Origin: Chitinophagaceae bacterium
GTDB lineage: Bacteria; Bacteroidota; Bacteroidia; Chitinophagales; Chitinophagaceae
Assembly: GCA_023957125.1 (NCBI GenBank)
Contig: JAMLHL010000007.1
Span: 143,481 to 207,480 of the forward strand
Reading direction: 5' to 3'
DNA: 64,000 nt
Position 1 is the stretch's first letter, and the number at the start of each line of letters is the position of its first letter. Below, in pieces: positions 19,075 through 29,164 of this stretch. The position numbers were made by a program, and so were the translations under genes. The notes beneath the pieces are model-generated. The model did no database searches, was not told the DNA's origin, and was given only the letters and a program-made list of their open reading frames with translations.

Positions 19075-19944
19075 TTATGTACCTAAATAGGTTTTCAACA
19101 GCTTGCACCTTGAGGTGGTTCTGAGCTTGGTAATGGCTTTGTCTTTGATTTGCCTGACCCTTTCCCGGGTGAGGTTGAACCGCTCTCCGATATCTTCGAG
19201 GCTCATGGGATTATCGCAGCCGATACCAAAAAAAGAACGGATCACGTCCTGCTGGCGTTCCGTGAGCGTATGCAAGGACCGCTCAATTTCTTTTTTCAGC
19301 GACTCGTGATGGGCTACTTTCATATCCACACTGTCGGCATTGGGATTCTCCATCACGTCTGCCAGCGTACTTTCCTCCCCATCCGATAAAGGCGTATCCA
19401 TACTCACATGCCTTGCTGCCACGCCCAGCGTAGCGGCTATTTCTTCACTGTCTATTTCAAGAACATCGGCGATCTCCTCTGCCGACGGCTCTCTTTCATA
19501 TTCCTGTTCCAATTGCTGAAAGGCCCTGTTGATCCGGTTGGTAAGCCCCACCTTATTAAGCGGCAGGCGAACAATGCGCGACTGCTCTGCCAAAGCCTGC
19601 AGGATACTTTGCCGGATCCACCAAACCGCGTATGAAATAAATTTAAATCCTCTTGTTTCATCAAAACGCTGAGCCGCCTTAATCAATCCCAGGTTGCCTT
19701 CATTAATCAGGTCCGGAAGCGATAAGCCCTGGTTCTGGTATTGTTTTGCCACCGAAACCACAAAGCGCAGGTTGGCCTTGGTAAGCCGGTCCAGCGCCCA
19801 CTGATCGCCCTGCCTGATCAAAGCCGCCAGTTTAACTTCTTCTTCCGGCCCGATCAATTCTACCCTCCCAATCTCCTGCAGGTATTTTTCAAGACTCTGC
19901 GATTCACGATTGGTAATAGATTTCGTGATTTTGAGTTGACGCAT
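19075..19944 (-). CDS. rpoD: Primary RNA polymerase sigma factor, short Bacteroidota form
   Basis: A 289-residue housekeeping sigma factor. The start at 19944 gives [20 protein letters not shown], the usual N-terminus in this phylum; region 1.1 and the long non-conserved insert of proteobacterial RpoD are absent. Region 2 is clear ([18 protein letters not shown], then [13 protein letters not shown]), as is region 3, and region 4 carries the helix-turn-helix [20 protein letters not shown] that reads the -33 element. The TTTG and TAnnTTTG boxes noted elsewhere in the window fit recognition by this type of factor. Confidence 0.96.
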   Translation of the reverse strand: MRQLKITKSITNRESQSLEKYLQEIGRVELIGPEEEVKLAALIRQGDQWALDRLTKANLRFVVSVAKQYQNQGLSLPDLINEGNLGLIKAAQRFDETRGFKFISYAVWWIRQSILQALAEQSRIVRLPLNKVGLTNRINRAFQQLEQEYEREPSAEEIADVLEIDSEEIAATLGVAARHVSMDTPLSDGEESTLADVMENPNADSVDMKVAHHESLKKEIERSLHTLTERQQDVIRSFFGIGCDNPMSLEDIGERFNLTRERVRQIKDKAITKLRTTSRCKLLKTYLGT

Positions 19945-20171
19945 ACTCATATGCAGCAATATTTAAGAGGTTTATAAGAAATCATGATACATACAGATTA
20001 TCTCCTATATAACGCCGCCCGATACGAGAAATTGCCCTTCTGTATTCCAAGTCAGGCAATTTAACAAAATAACAGATAGGAGAAAAAAATATTCCTTAAA
20101 ATCCTTTGACGCTGATATTATTTTTATATTATTGCAGACTACGAATTATGATATGACTAACAGACTGAGAA

Positions 20172-20552
20172 ATGAGTAAAAAACAATTATATACGTTGGA
20201 ATACCCGGTTCGCTGCTCTCCCTCTATACTTTACGAATTCCTTTCCACCCCTGCCGGACTGCAGGAATGGTTTGCAGACAAAGTGGATGAAAGGGACCTG
20301 GTATTCAGCTTTACCTGGGAAGGCTCCACCGATAAGGCAAAAGTATTAGAAGGGGAAGAAAACAGGTTCATCCGTTTTCAGTGGCAGCATGCGCCCAAAG
20401 AGGAATATTTTGAATTCAGTATTGAGAAATCGGAAGTCACCAATCAAACCATCCTGGTTATTAAAGATTTTGCCGAAAAAAAGGAAATTGCCGACCAAAG
20501 CCGGCTGTGGGATTACCAGGTGAAGGAATTGCTGCATCGTATCGGAGCTTAG
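20172..20552 (+). CDS. START-like/SRPBCC fold protein
   Basis: A 126-residue cytosolic protein beginning MSKKQLYTLEYPVRCSPSIL, followed by YEFLSTPAGLQEWFADKVD, the pattern of AHSA1/START-like proteins with a hydrophobic cavity. It is conserved in Bacteroidota, usually without a defined ligand. It lies 106 bases upstream of an LptF/LptG permease gene, a neighbourhood that may mean co-transcription but does not define function. Confidence 0.75.
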   Translation: MSKKQLYTLEYPVRCSPSILYEFLSTPAGLQEWFADKVDERDLVFSFTWEGSTDKAKVLEGEENRFIRFQWQHAPKEEYFEFSIEKSEVTNQTILVIKDFAEKKEIADQSRLWDYQVKELLHRIGA

Positions 20553-20658
20553 CCGTTATCCCATCTGCATATTTCTTACCTTAGCACACGATCCGAAAAA
20601 TATTGCCGGGCTTCTTCCTGCCAAGCAAAAACCAGTACAAAACAGGAGCATATCCACC

Positions 20659-22212
20659 GTGATCAAGAAATTAGATAAACTTGTTGTTAAGGCTTTTATA
20701 GGCCCGTTTATCGCTACTTTTTTTATAGCCCTGTTCATACTGGTGCTCCAGTTCTTCTGGAAATACATAGACGACCTGGTGGGCAAAGGGCTCGACTTTT
20801 TCACCATTGTTCGTCTAACCAGTTATGTTACCGCTACGGCGGTACCGTTGGCCTTACCACTGGGCGTGCTGATCTCTTCCATCATGACTTTCGGTAAGTT
20901 GGGAGAAAGCTTTGAGACCGTAGCCATCAAGGCCGCGGGAATCCCTTTACTGCGCTTTATGCGCCCTTTATTTATCATTTCTTTCTTTATTTGCACCGTA
21001 GCTTTCCTGTTCTCCAATTACATCATCCCGGTGGCCCAACTGAAATTTCAAACTTTATTATACGATATCACCGTAACCAAACCTGCTTTTAATCTCAAAG
21101 AAGGTGTGTTTTTCAGGGAGTTTGACGGCTATGCCATTAAGATCGGGAAGAAAGAAAAGGATAATACCACCATTCACAACATCATCATTTTTGAAAGGAA
21201 CTACAACCTGCAGGACAATATCATCATCTCGGAGAAAGGTAAAATGGATATCAGCAGCGATAAGAAATTCCTGGAATTTCACATGGAAAACGGGTGGCGC
21301 TATGAAGAAAGAGGGCCTTCCTACACCATCAACACCGATTATATAAGGCTGGGATTTAAAAATTATAAAAAAGTATTTGATCTGAGTTCGTTTAAGATGA
21401 TGCGGACCCCGGACAGCCTTTTTAAGGACAACTTCAGGATGCTGAATATAAGACAACTGGATAAGACGATTGATTCTCTCAGAAAGACTTCGGGAGCCGA
21501 CATGGAAAAGAAGGTGAACCGGGAAGTAGGGATCAATTATGACTTTATCCGGCGTGAGATCGTTCCCGGGAAAAAAGAGTATCCCGCTATTACTCCCGTA
21601 TCACCCGGGTCCATAGAAATACGGGAATCGAACAAACCGGTGCCGCTGCCAAAACCCCGTTATGAGCCGGGAAGAAGCGTGGCCCGCGCGCTTACGCCGC
21701 CCAACGAAACCGGGTATGCGCAACTGCTGCCCGATTCAGCAAGAACCACCATCATTTCCAGGGCCATTGACCGCATCAGCAACCAGAAAAACAGCCTGGA
21801 TGTGGTAGCCGAAGAATGGCGTCTGAAACAAAAGGACCTCCGCTACCATTTGATTGAATGGCATCGGAAATTTTCTTTATCGCTCGCCTGTGTGGTGTTG
21901 TTTCTGATCGGCGCTCCCCTGGGCTCCATTATCCGGAAAGGAGGGATGGGAATGCCCCTGGTCATTGCCGTTGTCTTCTTTCTCATTTTTCACCTGCTGA
22001 ATATGTTTGGCGAAAAGTTCGTCCGGGAGGACATCACTTCTGCATTCTGGGGGATGTGGCTCTCCACACTGGTGCTATTGCCTATCGGCGCCTTCCTGAC
22101 CTATAAGGCAATGCACGATTCTCAACTATTCAACAAAGAATTTTATTACCGGGTATTTGCAAAGCTGCACACGCTGTTGAAAACCCTGAAACCAGGGAAA
22201 CCTGTTGCCTGA
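20659..22212 (+). CDS. LptF/LptG-family permease
   Basis: A 517-residue inner-membrane permease of the lipopolysaccharide export machine. Three helices lie in the N-terminal 130 residues, beginning KKLDKLVVKAFIGPFIATFF and including PLALPLGVLISSIMTFGKLG. A periplasmic beta-jellyroll domain and a long, probably disordered segment (about residues 250-390) come next, and three C-terminal helices include LIGAPLGSIIRKGGMGMPL. This topology matches LptF/LptG. The family forms a complex with the LptB ATPase and LptC. The start at 20659 is a GTG-like codon in the context of a GTGATCAAG run. Confidence 0.9.
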   Translation: MIKKLDKLVVKAFIGPFIATFFIALFILVLQFFWKYIDDLVGKGLDFFTIVRLTSYVTATAVPLALPLGVLISSIMTFGKLGESFETVAIKAAGIPLLRFMRPLFIISFFICTVAFLFSNYIIPVAQLKFQTLLYDITVTKPAFNLKEGVFFREFDGYAIKIGKKEKDNTTIHNIIIFERNYNLQDNIIISEKGKMDISSDKKFLEFHMENGWRYEERGPSYTINTDYIRLGFKNYKKVFDLSSFKMMRTPDSLFKDNFRMLNIRQLDKTIDSLRKTSGADMEKKVNREVGINYDFIRREIVPGKKEYPAITPVSPGSIEIRESNKPVPLPKPRYEPGRSVARALTPPNETGYAQLLPDSARTTIISRAIDRISNQKNSLDVVAEEWRLKQKDLRYHLIEWHRKFSLSLACVVLFLIGAPLGSIIRKGGMGMPLVIAVVFFLIFHLLNMFGEKFVREDITSAFWGMWLSTLVLLPIGAFLTYKAMHDSQLFNKEFYYRVFAKLHTLLKTLKPGKPVA

Positions 22213-22626
22213 AATTGGCTCAGCCTTTGCCAGAACCTTCCGTCAATACGGTCGGACCGGCAAAGGCTGATATATGACTTGCAATTCGGGAGCAAAAGTA
22301 AAACATCATCCGATATGATCTCCACTTCATTTGTCAATTGATTGTAAAAATTATTATACATCTGCCGGGGATGGACGTGTTGGGGCGTATTCGGGTGCAT
22401 TTCAATTTTCCGCATGGGATTGAAATCCCACGCATAAATAGGTGATCGAGCCTACGGCTCCGGAACCTGGAATGGCAAGAGCCATCGGCTCGGTTGCATA
22501 TTGTATCAAAGGAATTCAATCCGTTGCATGTTTCCGCCTGCGAAAATTTGAATCACGCCCGGCGTATTGCCCGGAAACCTTATTTACTTAATTTCGCTTT
22601 ACTTTTTCACCTGAAATCGAAATACT
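22213..22626. repeat. Gene-free interval with hairpin-rich dispersed repeats
   Basis: No gene is seen in these 414 bases. A 12-bp stem at 22220-22231/22259-22270 probably terminates the permease gene. Three small hairpins follow: TGGGATT-gaa-ATCCCA near 22414-22430, GAGCC-tac-GGCTC at 22448-22460 and GAGCC-atc-GGCTC at 22479-22491. Multi-hairpin strings of this kind are frequent in Bacteroidota intergenic DNA. The stretch CCGCCTGCGAAAATTTG near 22537 is the tail of the palindromic family described at 1513. Confidence 0.65.
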
Positions 22627-23994
22627 ATGCAAGTCTGGAAAGATTATCAGCAACAAAATAAAGACCGATTTTTAAATGAACTGCTCAACCTGTTGCGGAT
22701 CCCCTCTGTAAGCGCTGACAGCGAGCATAAAAAAGACATGATCGAATGTGCGGAAGCAGTAAAACAGCGATTACTCGAAGCCGGCGCCGGCAAAGCTGAA
22801 ATTATTACAACGGAAGGGCATCCCGTGGTTTACGGTGAAAAAATAACCAACCCGGGTCTTCCTACGGTTTTGGTGTACGGTCACTACGACGTGCAACCAC
22901 CCGACCCGCTGGAGCTATGGCACAGCGATCCGTTTGACCCGGTTATTAAAGACGGTAAAATCTTCGCACGTGGTGCCTGTGACGATAAAGGGCAATTTTA
23001 CATGCACATTAAGGCACTGGAGATGCTGGTTAAAACCAACACCCTATCCACCAATATCAAGTTCATCATAGAGGGAGAAGAGGAGATCGGCTCCCCCAGC
23101 TTAGCCAGATTTGTGGCTTCGCATAAAGACCTGTTGAGCGCCGATGTGATCCTGATCAGCGACACTGCCATGATCAGCATGGACCATCCTTCCATAGATA
23201 TTGGTGTGCGCGGGCTTTCCTATATAGAAGTAGAAGTAACCGGGCCTAACCGCGATCTGCACAGTGGCGTTTACGGCGGCGCTGTTGCCAATCCGATCAC
23301 TGTACTTGCAAAAATGATCGCCTCCTGCCACGATGAAAATAACCATATCACCATCCCGGGTTTTTATGACAACGTAATGGAGACCACCGGAGCGGAAAGG
23401 GAACTGATGGCCCAGGCGCCGTTTGATGAAGCGGAATATAAAAAAGACTTAGGCGTAACGGCATTATGGGGAGAAAAAGGATATACCACCAACGAAAGAA
23501 CAGGCATCCGGCCTACGCTGGAGCTGAATGGTATCTGGGGTGGTTATACGGGCGAAGGATCCAAAACCGTATTGCCAGCCAAAGCGCATGCGAAGATATC
23601 CGCGCGCCTGGTGCCCAACCAGTCGTCTGCAGACATCACGGCCAAATTATTACAATACTTTAAGGAGATCGCCCCGGAAGGCGTAACGGTGAAGGCAATG
23701 GCCCATCACGGTGGAGAGCCCTATATGACGCCGATTGATTCGCCGGCATACAAAGCGGCGGCCCGGGCTGTTGAAACTACTTTCGGAAAGCAGCCGGTAC
23801 CGGTTCGGGGAGGCGGCAGTATTCCCATCTGCGCTCTTTTCGAAAAAGAATTAGGCGCGAAAATAGTGTTCATGGGCTTCGGGCTCGACAGCGACAACCT
23901 GCATTCTCCCAATGAAAAATTTGATCTTTTCAATTTCTATAAAGGCATTGAAACCATTCCCTGGTTTCATAAATATTTCGCGGAGCAGAAATGA
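22627..23994 (+). CDS. M20 family dipeptidase
   Basis: A 455-residue cytosolic metallopeptidase of the M20/M25/M40 group. The first zinc ligands lie in VYGHYDVQPPDP (His and the catalytic Asp), the bridging Asp in FARGACDDKGQ, and the catalytic Glu pair in IIEGEEEIGSPS. A dimerisation domain is inserted in the middle (PNRDLHSGVYGGA...). The final His ligand is in DSDNLHSPNEKF. The length fits dipeptidases of the CNDP/PepV-like subgroup. It is monocistronic; no signal peptide. Confidence 0.93.
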   Translation: MQVWKDYQQQNKDRFLNELLNLLRIPSVSADSEHKKDMIECAEAVKQRLLEAGAGKAEIITTEGHPVVYGEKITNPGLPTVLVYGHYDVQPPDPLELWHSDPFDPVIKDGKIFARGACDDKGQFYMHIKALEMLVKTNTLSTNIKFIIEGEEEIGSPSLARFVASHKDLLSADVILISDTAMISMDHPSIDIGVRGLSYIEVEVTGPNRDLHSGVYGGAVANPITVLAKMIASCHDENNHITIPGFYDNVMETTGAERELMAQAPFDEAEYKKDLGVTALWGEKGYTTNERTGIRPTLELNGIWGGYTGEGSKTVLPAKAHAKISARLVPNQSSADITAKLLQYFKEIAPEGVTVKAMAHHGGEPYMTPIDSPAYKAAARAVETTFGKQPVPVRGGGSIPICALFEKELGAKIVFMGFGLDSDNLHSPNEKFDLFNFYKGIETIPWFHKYFAEQK

Positions 23995-24193
23995 AAGAGG
24001 AATCCGGCATTTGAAGCAACAGATTTGTCCTAATCAGATTTTTCTAACCGGAATATTTCCTCAACTTTCTTTTCAAAGGTTTTCGCCAGCTTAAGTGACA
24101 GGATAACCGATGGAATATATTTGTTGGTCTCTATCCCGAATTGTTCTTTTTATCCAATACTCCTATTTTTGGGTTAAAATGATCCATCACAAC

Positions 24194-24916
24194 ATGAAAA
24201 ATATGAAATCCCTTGTGCTGACCATCTTTACGGGCTTTTCCATGATTTACAGCCAGGCACAAACCATAGATGAATTGCAGTCGGGTTATATCAGAGCTAT
24301 AGGCGGAAAAGAAAACCTGGCAGCGTTGAAAGATATTTTCATTGAAGTTAACCTGGATGTGATGGGCATGCAGATCCCGGCCAAACAATGGATCGTGTTT
24401 GATGAAGCCTCCCGGCAGGAAGTAGAGGTAATGGGACAGAAAATGATCACCTTTATCGGGAAAGATAAAGGATGGATGATCAATCCGCTGATGGGCGCCG
24501 CAAAGCCCACACCCATACCAGACGCGGCTGTGAAGGCCGCGCAGGGAACCTTAGCCCGCGGCAGCGAATTGGCCGATTACGGGTTAAGAGGGCTGAATGC
24601 CACTTACCAGGGGAAAGATACGCTCAACGGCAAAACCGTGTTTAAAATCCTTTTGAACAGGGAAAACTATGAGAATACGATATACATGGATCCCGGCAGC
24701 TATTATATCCTGCGCAGCATTGTAAAAACCAGCGTAGAAGATCAAACCGTGGAACAAACTACGGATTTTTCGGATTACCGGAAAACTTCCGGGGGATTTG
24801 CTTATCCTTATGCCATCACCACCAGCAATCCTATGGTGGGCGACATTAAACTAATAGTGGACACAATTGAAGTAAATACAACGCCGGATATTAAGGCACT
24901 GGAAAGCACGGAATAA
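24194..24916 (+). CDS. Secreted LolA-like/outer-membrane lipoprotein-sorting family protein
   Basis: A 240-residue exported protein. The ATG at 24194 gives a short Sec signal (MKNMKSLVLTIFTGFSMIYS, cleaved near QAQ). After it, TIDELQSGYIRAIGGKENLAALKDI and a run of beta-strands containing GKDKGWMINPLMG resemble LolA-like proteins, which are often found in Bacteroidota with no proven cargo. The frame is open upstream to 24110, but that gives no signal sequence. A single gene; function unassigned beyond the fold guess. Confidence 0.65.
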   Translation: MKNMKSLVLTIFTGFSMIYSQAQTIDELQSGYIRAIGGKENLAALKDIFIEVNLDVMGMQIPAKQWIVFDEASRQEVEVMGQKMITFIGKDKGWMINPLMGAAKPTPIPDAAVKAAQGTLARGSELADYGLRGLNATYQGKDTLNGKTVFKILLNRENYENTIYMDPGSYYILRSIVKTSVEDQTVEQTTDFSDYRKTSGGFAYPYAITTSNPMVGDIKLIVDTIEVNTTPDIKALESTE

Positions 24917-24981
24917 CTTTTTCTGAAGGTAATAACAGGCTGCCAATCGGGTGTAATTCAATATCGGTTTATTGGAAGTTA

Positions 24982-27138
24982 TTAAGATGCCTTCCTGTGT
25001 TCATGAAGCCGCTGCTGTGCCACCGACTCCTCAATCTTTTTATGCAGCTCTTCTGGCTTAAACGGTTTTGGCAAATAACCGTTAAAACCTTTGCTCAGCA
25101 AATCCTCTTTAATATTGTCATAAGTAGCCGCTGTAAAAGCCATGATCGGGATAAAAGGATGTGTCTTCCTGATCTCAGCCACAGCCTGCGCCCCGTCCAT
25201 TTCAGGCATCTCCAGGTCAATCAGCAGCAGATCGGGCTGATGCCGGTAAAAAAGCTCCACCGCTTTCAGTCCGTTCTCCGCTTCGATGATCTCTATGTTC
25301 CATTTTTCCAGAAACCGCTTAGCCACCATCATGTTGATAGGATTATCTTCCGCCAATAATACTTTTACGCCGTCCAGGCTCGACAGTCCTTTCAGGTTTT
25401 CTTCACTAACATACGACCGTCGCCGTGTGGTAACCTTGAACTTTAGGGTAAAATAAAAGGTACTCCCTGATCCCACCTCGCTTTGCGCCTTCAGGTTGCC
25501 GCCCATTTGTTCCACCAGCCGCTTACTGATCGCCAGCCCAAGCCCTGTTCCGCCGAATTTACGGGTCGTTTCTATATCGGCCTGCATAAAACTCTCGAAG
25601 ATCTGCCGCATCTTATTTTCAGCTATACCGATGCCCGTATCCTGTACGGAAAAACGGATCTCAGCTTCTTCACTTCGGATAGCAACCGGTTTTACTTCCA
25701 CCGTAACGGAACCTTTTTCCGTGAACTTTATGGCGTTGGCGATAAGATTGTTCATCACCTGTATCAATCTCATTTCATCACCTATTATTTCCAGGTTTGT
25801 CTGATCGTCAGCGTGCATCCTCAACTCCAGGTTTTTCTCCGAGACCGGCGCCGCAAAAGGTGAAATTATTTTTTGTAAAAAATCTTTTATATTAAAGGGC
25901 GCCCTGTTAAGCACCATCTTACCGGCCTCAATTTTACTGAAATCCAGGATATCATTTACCAGTTGCATCATATGTTCCGAAGAATATTTCAGGATTTCAA
26001 AGCTTTTCCTTTGCGACGGCAGATAATCCTCCTGCAGAACAATATTGGTGGTGCCGATGATGGCATTCAGCGGGGTTCTGAGCTCATGGCTCATATTAGA
26101 CAAAAACCTGGATTTGATCTGCACTGCCTTTTCCGCTTTTTCCTTCGCTTTCAATATTTCAAACTCAGCAATCTTGATTTCCGTAATATCCAGGATACTG
26201 ATCTTACAAAAACTGTATTCCCGGTGAGAGAAAGGAACGATATTAACATAGGCAAAAAAAGGCGCCTCATCTTTTCTTACAAAATCCATATTGCCATACC
26301 AGGGCGATTGTTTTGTAAACTGCTGCCGCCCCTGAACGGCAATATGCTCCTCCATTTCCCCGCCTAAAAGTTGCTTTACCGGCATACCCGTGATCTCTTC
26401 CTTATCCGACAGTCCGAATACTTCCACCGCTTTCTTATTACAACCGGTGATTTCCATACTCCGGGAGTCAACAATAAATACGCTGTCTAACGAAGTATCG
26501 TACACCGTATCCTTGAACCGGGTTTCGTCCAGCAACTTTTCTTCGTTAATCTCCAGCGTTTTTAAAACGTAATAGGTAAAGCCGGCAGTGATCACCAAAG
26601 ACAGACTGAGATTGGAACTGAACAAGGCGCTGTATTGCTCGGGATTGATCGTCTGTACGGAGCTCACATAGGGCGCCACGATAAAAACCAGGGCAGCCGT
26701 AAAAAAGGTAACGGTGGAGGTAAGGATCAGCTCCTTATAATTTTTCCGGATGTCAATTACAAAGATCAGCGCGAGAAGAAACGGGAAATAATACAGGTGT
26801 TCCCCTGCTCTTAAACCCTCGGCATAACTTATAGCAAAAAGATACAGGTTGATCGTAAGAATACCAAGCCCCCTCGCAAATTCCCGTTTCCCGTCTTTAT
26901 TCAAAAAGTAACAAACGGATAATAAAATTACAGAAGTAAGGTTGATTAAAATACTGATGTACAACCCGTGCAGCAGGTTCATCAGCACCGAAATGAGGTT
27001 GACCAGGATACCGAAAAAGATAAAAATAATAAGCCTCTGCACACTTTTATTCTCCTCATGGCTTTTAGCCGGATCCATGCCGCTATTCAAAATACCGTAA
27101 CCAAAAGATACTAATTTGTCAATCATGTTCGTTTGCAT
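24982..27138 (-). CDS. Hybrid sensor histidine kinase/response regulator
   Basis: A 718-residue membrane kinase. About six transmembrane helices lie between residues 34 and 192, forming a membrane-embedded sensor. A PAS domain follows (about 205-320), then a HisKA domain with the phospho-accepting His351 in LSNMSHELRTPLNAIIG. The ATPase domain has NNLIANAIKF, DTGIGI and GTGLGLAIS. The C-terminal receiver domain has Asp641 in LLLIDLEMPEMDG and the conserved Lys in YLPKPF. There is no HPt domain; a separate HPt protein is encoded divergently 80 bases away, followed by a LytTR regulator, so the three probably form one phosphorelay. Confidence 0.93.
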   Translation of the reverse strand: MQTNMIDKLVSFGYGILNSGMDPAKSHEENKSVQRLIIFIFFGILVNLISVLMNLLHGLYISILINLTSVILLSVCYFLNKDGKREFARGLGILTINLYLFAISYAEGLRAGEHLYYFPFLLALIFVIDIRKNYKELILTSTVTFFTAALVFIVAPYVSSVQTINPEQYSALFSSNLSLSLVITAGFTYYVLKTLEINEEKLLDETRFKDTVYDTSLDSVFIVDSRSMEITGCNKKAVEVFGLSDKEEITGMPVKQLLGGEMEEHIAVQGRQQFTKQSPWYGNMDFVRKDEAPFFAYVNIVPFSHREYSFCKISILDITEIKIAEFEILKAKEKAEKAVQIKSRFLSNMSHELRTPLNAIIGTTNIVLQEDYLPSQRKSFEILKYSSEHMMQLVNDILDFSKIEAGKMVLNRAPFNIKDFLQKIISPFAAPVSEKNLELRMHADDQTNLEIIGDEMRLIQVMNNLIANAIKFTEKGSVTVEVKPVAIRSEEAEIRFSVQDTGIGIAENKMRQIFESFMQADIETTRKFGGTGLGLAISKRLVEQMGGNLKAQSEVGSGSTFYFTLKFKVTTRRRSYVSEENLKGLSSLDGVKVLLAEDNPINMMVAKRFLEKWNIEIIEAENGLKAVELFYRHQPDLLLIDLEMPEMDGAQAVAEIRKTHPFIPIMAFTAATYDNIKEDLLSKGFNGYLPKPFKPEELHKKIEESVAQQRLHEHRKAS

Positions 27139-27218
27139 AAGCTGAGAAGATTATTTTATCTCAATTATTTTTTTCAACCCAAAGGATTTAACGCCTTTGT
27201 ACTATACAAATTGTGATA

Positions 27219-27623
27219 ATGTATAATGAAGACCAGAAAATAGCATTCCTTTTTTCACCGGAATTGAATTTTGAATTTCTGAAAGAATTGTACGGAGACG
27301 ACCTGCAACAGGCGGAAATGGTTTTTGAATCCACCGTACAACAACTGCGCAGTGAACAGCAACTTGCCGAATCGAGGTTCCACGACGGGGATATACCGGG
27401 ATTAAAGAAGGTGATCCATAAAATGAAACCCCTGCTGGGCTATATAGGCCTCAATGGATACATGGAAGAATTTGCAGCGTTTGAGAAAATTTGCCTTGAG
27501 TCTGGAACTGCGACATACGCCGAAAAGGGATTCCATCATATCCGGGACCTAACGGATCATGCAATAAAGACCGCAGAAAAGGAGTTTCTACGATTGAAAG
27601 AACATAATACCCAATATCTATGA
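27219..27623 (+). CDS. Histidine phosphotransfer (HPt) domain protein
   Basis: A 134-residue, all-helical single-domain protein. The ATG at 27219 is preferred to the in-frame GTG six bases earlier. The phospho-accepting residue is predicted at His67 in VIHKMKPLLGYIGL, equivalent to the HxLK-G motif of HPt domains. It would carry phosphate from the receiver of the divergent hybrid kinase to a second receiver. Its stop overlaps the start of the LytTR regulator gene (ATGA), so the two are translated together. Confidence 0.82.
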   Translation: MYNEDQKIAFLFSPELNFEFLKELYGDDLQQAEMVFESTVQQLRSEQQLAESRFHDGDIPGLKKVIHKMKPLLGYIGLNGYMEEFAAFEKICLESGTATYAEKGFHHIRDLTDHAIKTAEKEFLRLKEHNTQYL

Positions 27624-28309
27624 AATATCAAAGCATTATTGTAGAAGACCTGCAGGTTGCGGCGGACTTTCTGAAAAGATACTGCGAAAAATCGGGCGCA
27701 ATTGACGTATTGGCGCATTTTCTAAACGCAGAAGATGCCATGGAATTCCTGAAAGACAATGTGATAGACCTGATATTCTTAGACGTGGAAATGCCGGGCG
27801 CAAGCGGCTTCGAACTGCTGGATCAACTCGTATATACACCCCAGGTTATTCTCACCACTTCCAAAACCGAATATGCTTATGATGCCTTCCAGCATAATGT
27901 TACCGACTACCTCAAAAAGCCTTTCACCTACCAGCGGTTCTTAGATGCATTACAAAAGGTAAGCAAAAAAACAGAACAGATCAATGGCGGATCGGAACAG
28001 GATCACATGTTCATTAAAGCCGATGGAAAATTGATCCGGCTTCATAATGATGACATTTTGTTTATTGAAAGTATGGGAGACTATGTGAAATTTATCACGC
28101 CGGTAAAGAAATATATTACCCACAATACCATTAAAAACCTGGAAACAAAAGTGAATCCCCTAGTTTTCATGAAAGTGCACCGTTCTTATATCGTCAACTT
28201 CACCAAGATCAATGATATCCAGGAAAATGTTTTGTTCATCAACGGTAATATGATCCCCATCAGCAAAACTCACAAATCGGGGGTGATGCAGAAAATTAAT
28301 ATTCTGTAG
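27620..28309 (+). CDS. LytTR-family response regulator
   Basis: A 229-residue transcription regulator. An N-terminal receiver domain (residues 1-115) has the phospho-acceptor Asp55 in LIFLDVEMPGASG and the conserved Lys in YLKKPF. A C-terminal LytTR DNA-binding domain (about 130-228) contains LFIESMGDYVKF and VHRSYIVNFTKI. LytTR proteins bind direct repeats; no such target was identified here. The coupling to the HPt gene by a 4-base overlap supports action at the end of the phosphorelay. Confidence 0.93.
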   Translation: MKYQSIIVEDLQVAADFLKRYCEKSGAIDVLAHFLNAEDAMEFLKDNVIDLIFLDVEMPGASGFELLDQLVYTPQVILTTSKTEYAYDAFQHNVTDYLKKPFTYQRFLDALQKVSKKTEQINGGSEQDHMFIKADGKLIRLHNDDILFIESMGDYVKFITPVKKYITHNTIKNLETKVNPLVFMKVHRSYIVNFTKINDIQENVLFINGNMIPISKTHKSGVMQKINIL

Positions 28310-28311
28310 AG

Positions 28312-28427
28312 CAGAGGGAGGGTGAGAGGGTGAGAGAGTGAGAGAGTGAGAGGAAGTGAGAGGTGGGAGAAAGTAAAGCCACAGGTTTGAATCTCAAATC
28401 TTAAATCTTAAATCTCAAATCCTAAAT
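28312..28427. repeat. Two adjacent short tandem-repeat tracts
   Basis: Bases 28312-28372 are purine-rich, built of GTGAGAGA-like units, and 28389-28427 are 7-base units of AAATCTT, AAATCTC and AAATCCT. The second tract runs into the 3' end of trmD. No coding capacity is seen. Confidence 0.8.
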
Positions 28428-29110
28428 CATTCGTCATCGTCCAATAAGTCCGGTCTTCTTTGCCGGGTTCTTTCTAAAGCGGTTTCATAACGCCAGTCGG
28501 CAATTTTTTGAGGATCGCCGCTCAACAGGATGTCCGGAACCTGCCATCCTCTGAAATCTGCCGGACGGGTATATACGGGCGGGGCCAGCAGGTCATCCTG
28601 GAAAGAATCAAAAAGCGCGGAGGTTTCATCGTTCAATACCCCCGGTATCAGCCGCCCCACCGCATCCACCAGGATAGCCGCAGGCAGTTCCCCCCCGCTT
28701 AATACATAATCACCTATGGAAATTTCTTTGGTAACAAAATGTTGTCTCACTCTTTCATCAATCCCTTTATAATGCCCGCAGATCAGGAGCAGGTTCTGTT
28801 GAAGAGAAAGCAGATTGGCCGTTTTCTGATCAAAACGCACTCCATCCGGTGTGAAATAAATGATCTCATCATATACCCTGTTTTTCGACAATTGCTCTAT
28901 GGCATTCACCAGAGGCTCACACATCATCACCATGCCGGCGCCGCCTCCGTATTGATAATCGTCCACCTGGCCATAGGCATTCACCGCCCATTGCCTCAAC
29001 GAATGTAATTCCACCTTCAGCAAACCCTTGTCTCTGGCCCGTTTCATTATCGAATGTGACAGCGGGCTTTCCAGTAATTCGGGTAATACCGTAAGAATAT
29101 CTATATGCAT
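28427..29110 (-). CDS. trmD: tRNA (guanine-N1-)-methyltransferase
   Basis: A 227-residue SPOUT methyltransferase that makes m1G37 next to the anticodon and prevents frameshifting. The start at 29110 gives [20 protein letters not shown], the conserved N-terminus. The knot region is visible in [16 protein letters not shown] and [16 protein letters not shown], which hold S-adenosylmethionine. Only ~227 residues, normal for the family. It is separated from rpsP and rimM, its common operon partners. A tandem-repeat region lies upstream. Confidence 0.95.
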   Translation of the reverse strand: MHIDILTVLPELLESPLSHSIMKRARDKGLLKVELHSLRQWAVNAYGQVDDYQYGGGAGMVMMCEPLVNAIEQLSKNRVYDEIIYFTPDGVRFDQKTANLLSLQQNLLLICGHYKGIDERVRQHFVTKEISIGDYVLSGGELPAAILVDAVGRLIPGVLNDETSALFDSFQDDLLAPPVYTRPADFRGWQVPDILLSGDPQKIADWRYETALERTRQRRPDLLDDDE

Positions 29111-29164
29111 CATGCAAAGATAAAACTCTGACAAGCTCAAAAACAACGCATTCCGGATTTTCAC

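Noticed and set aside
22405..22531. Riboswitch-like string of hairpins upstream of the M20 peptidase gene
   Set aside because: The hairpins are simple palindromes of a type scattered in Bacteroidota intergenic DNA, with no aptamer-like conserved core.
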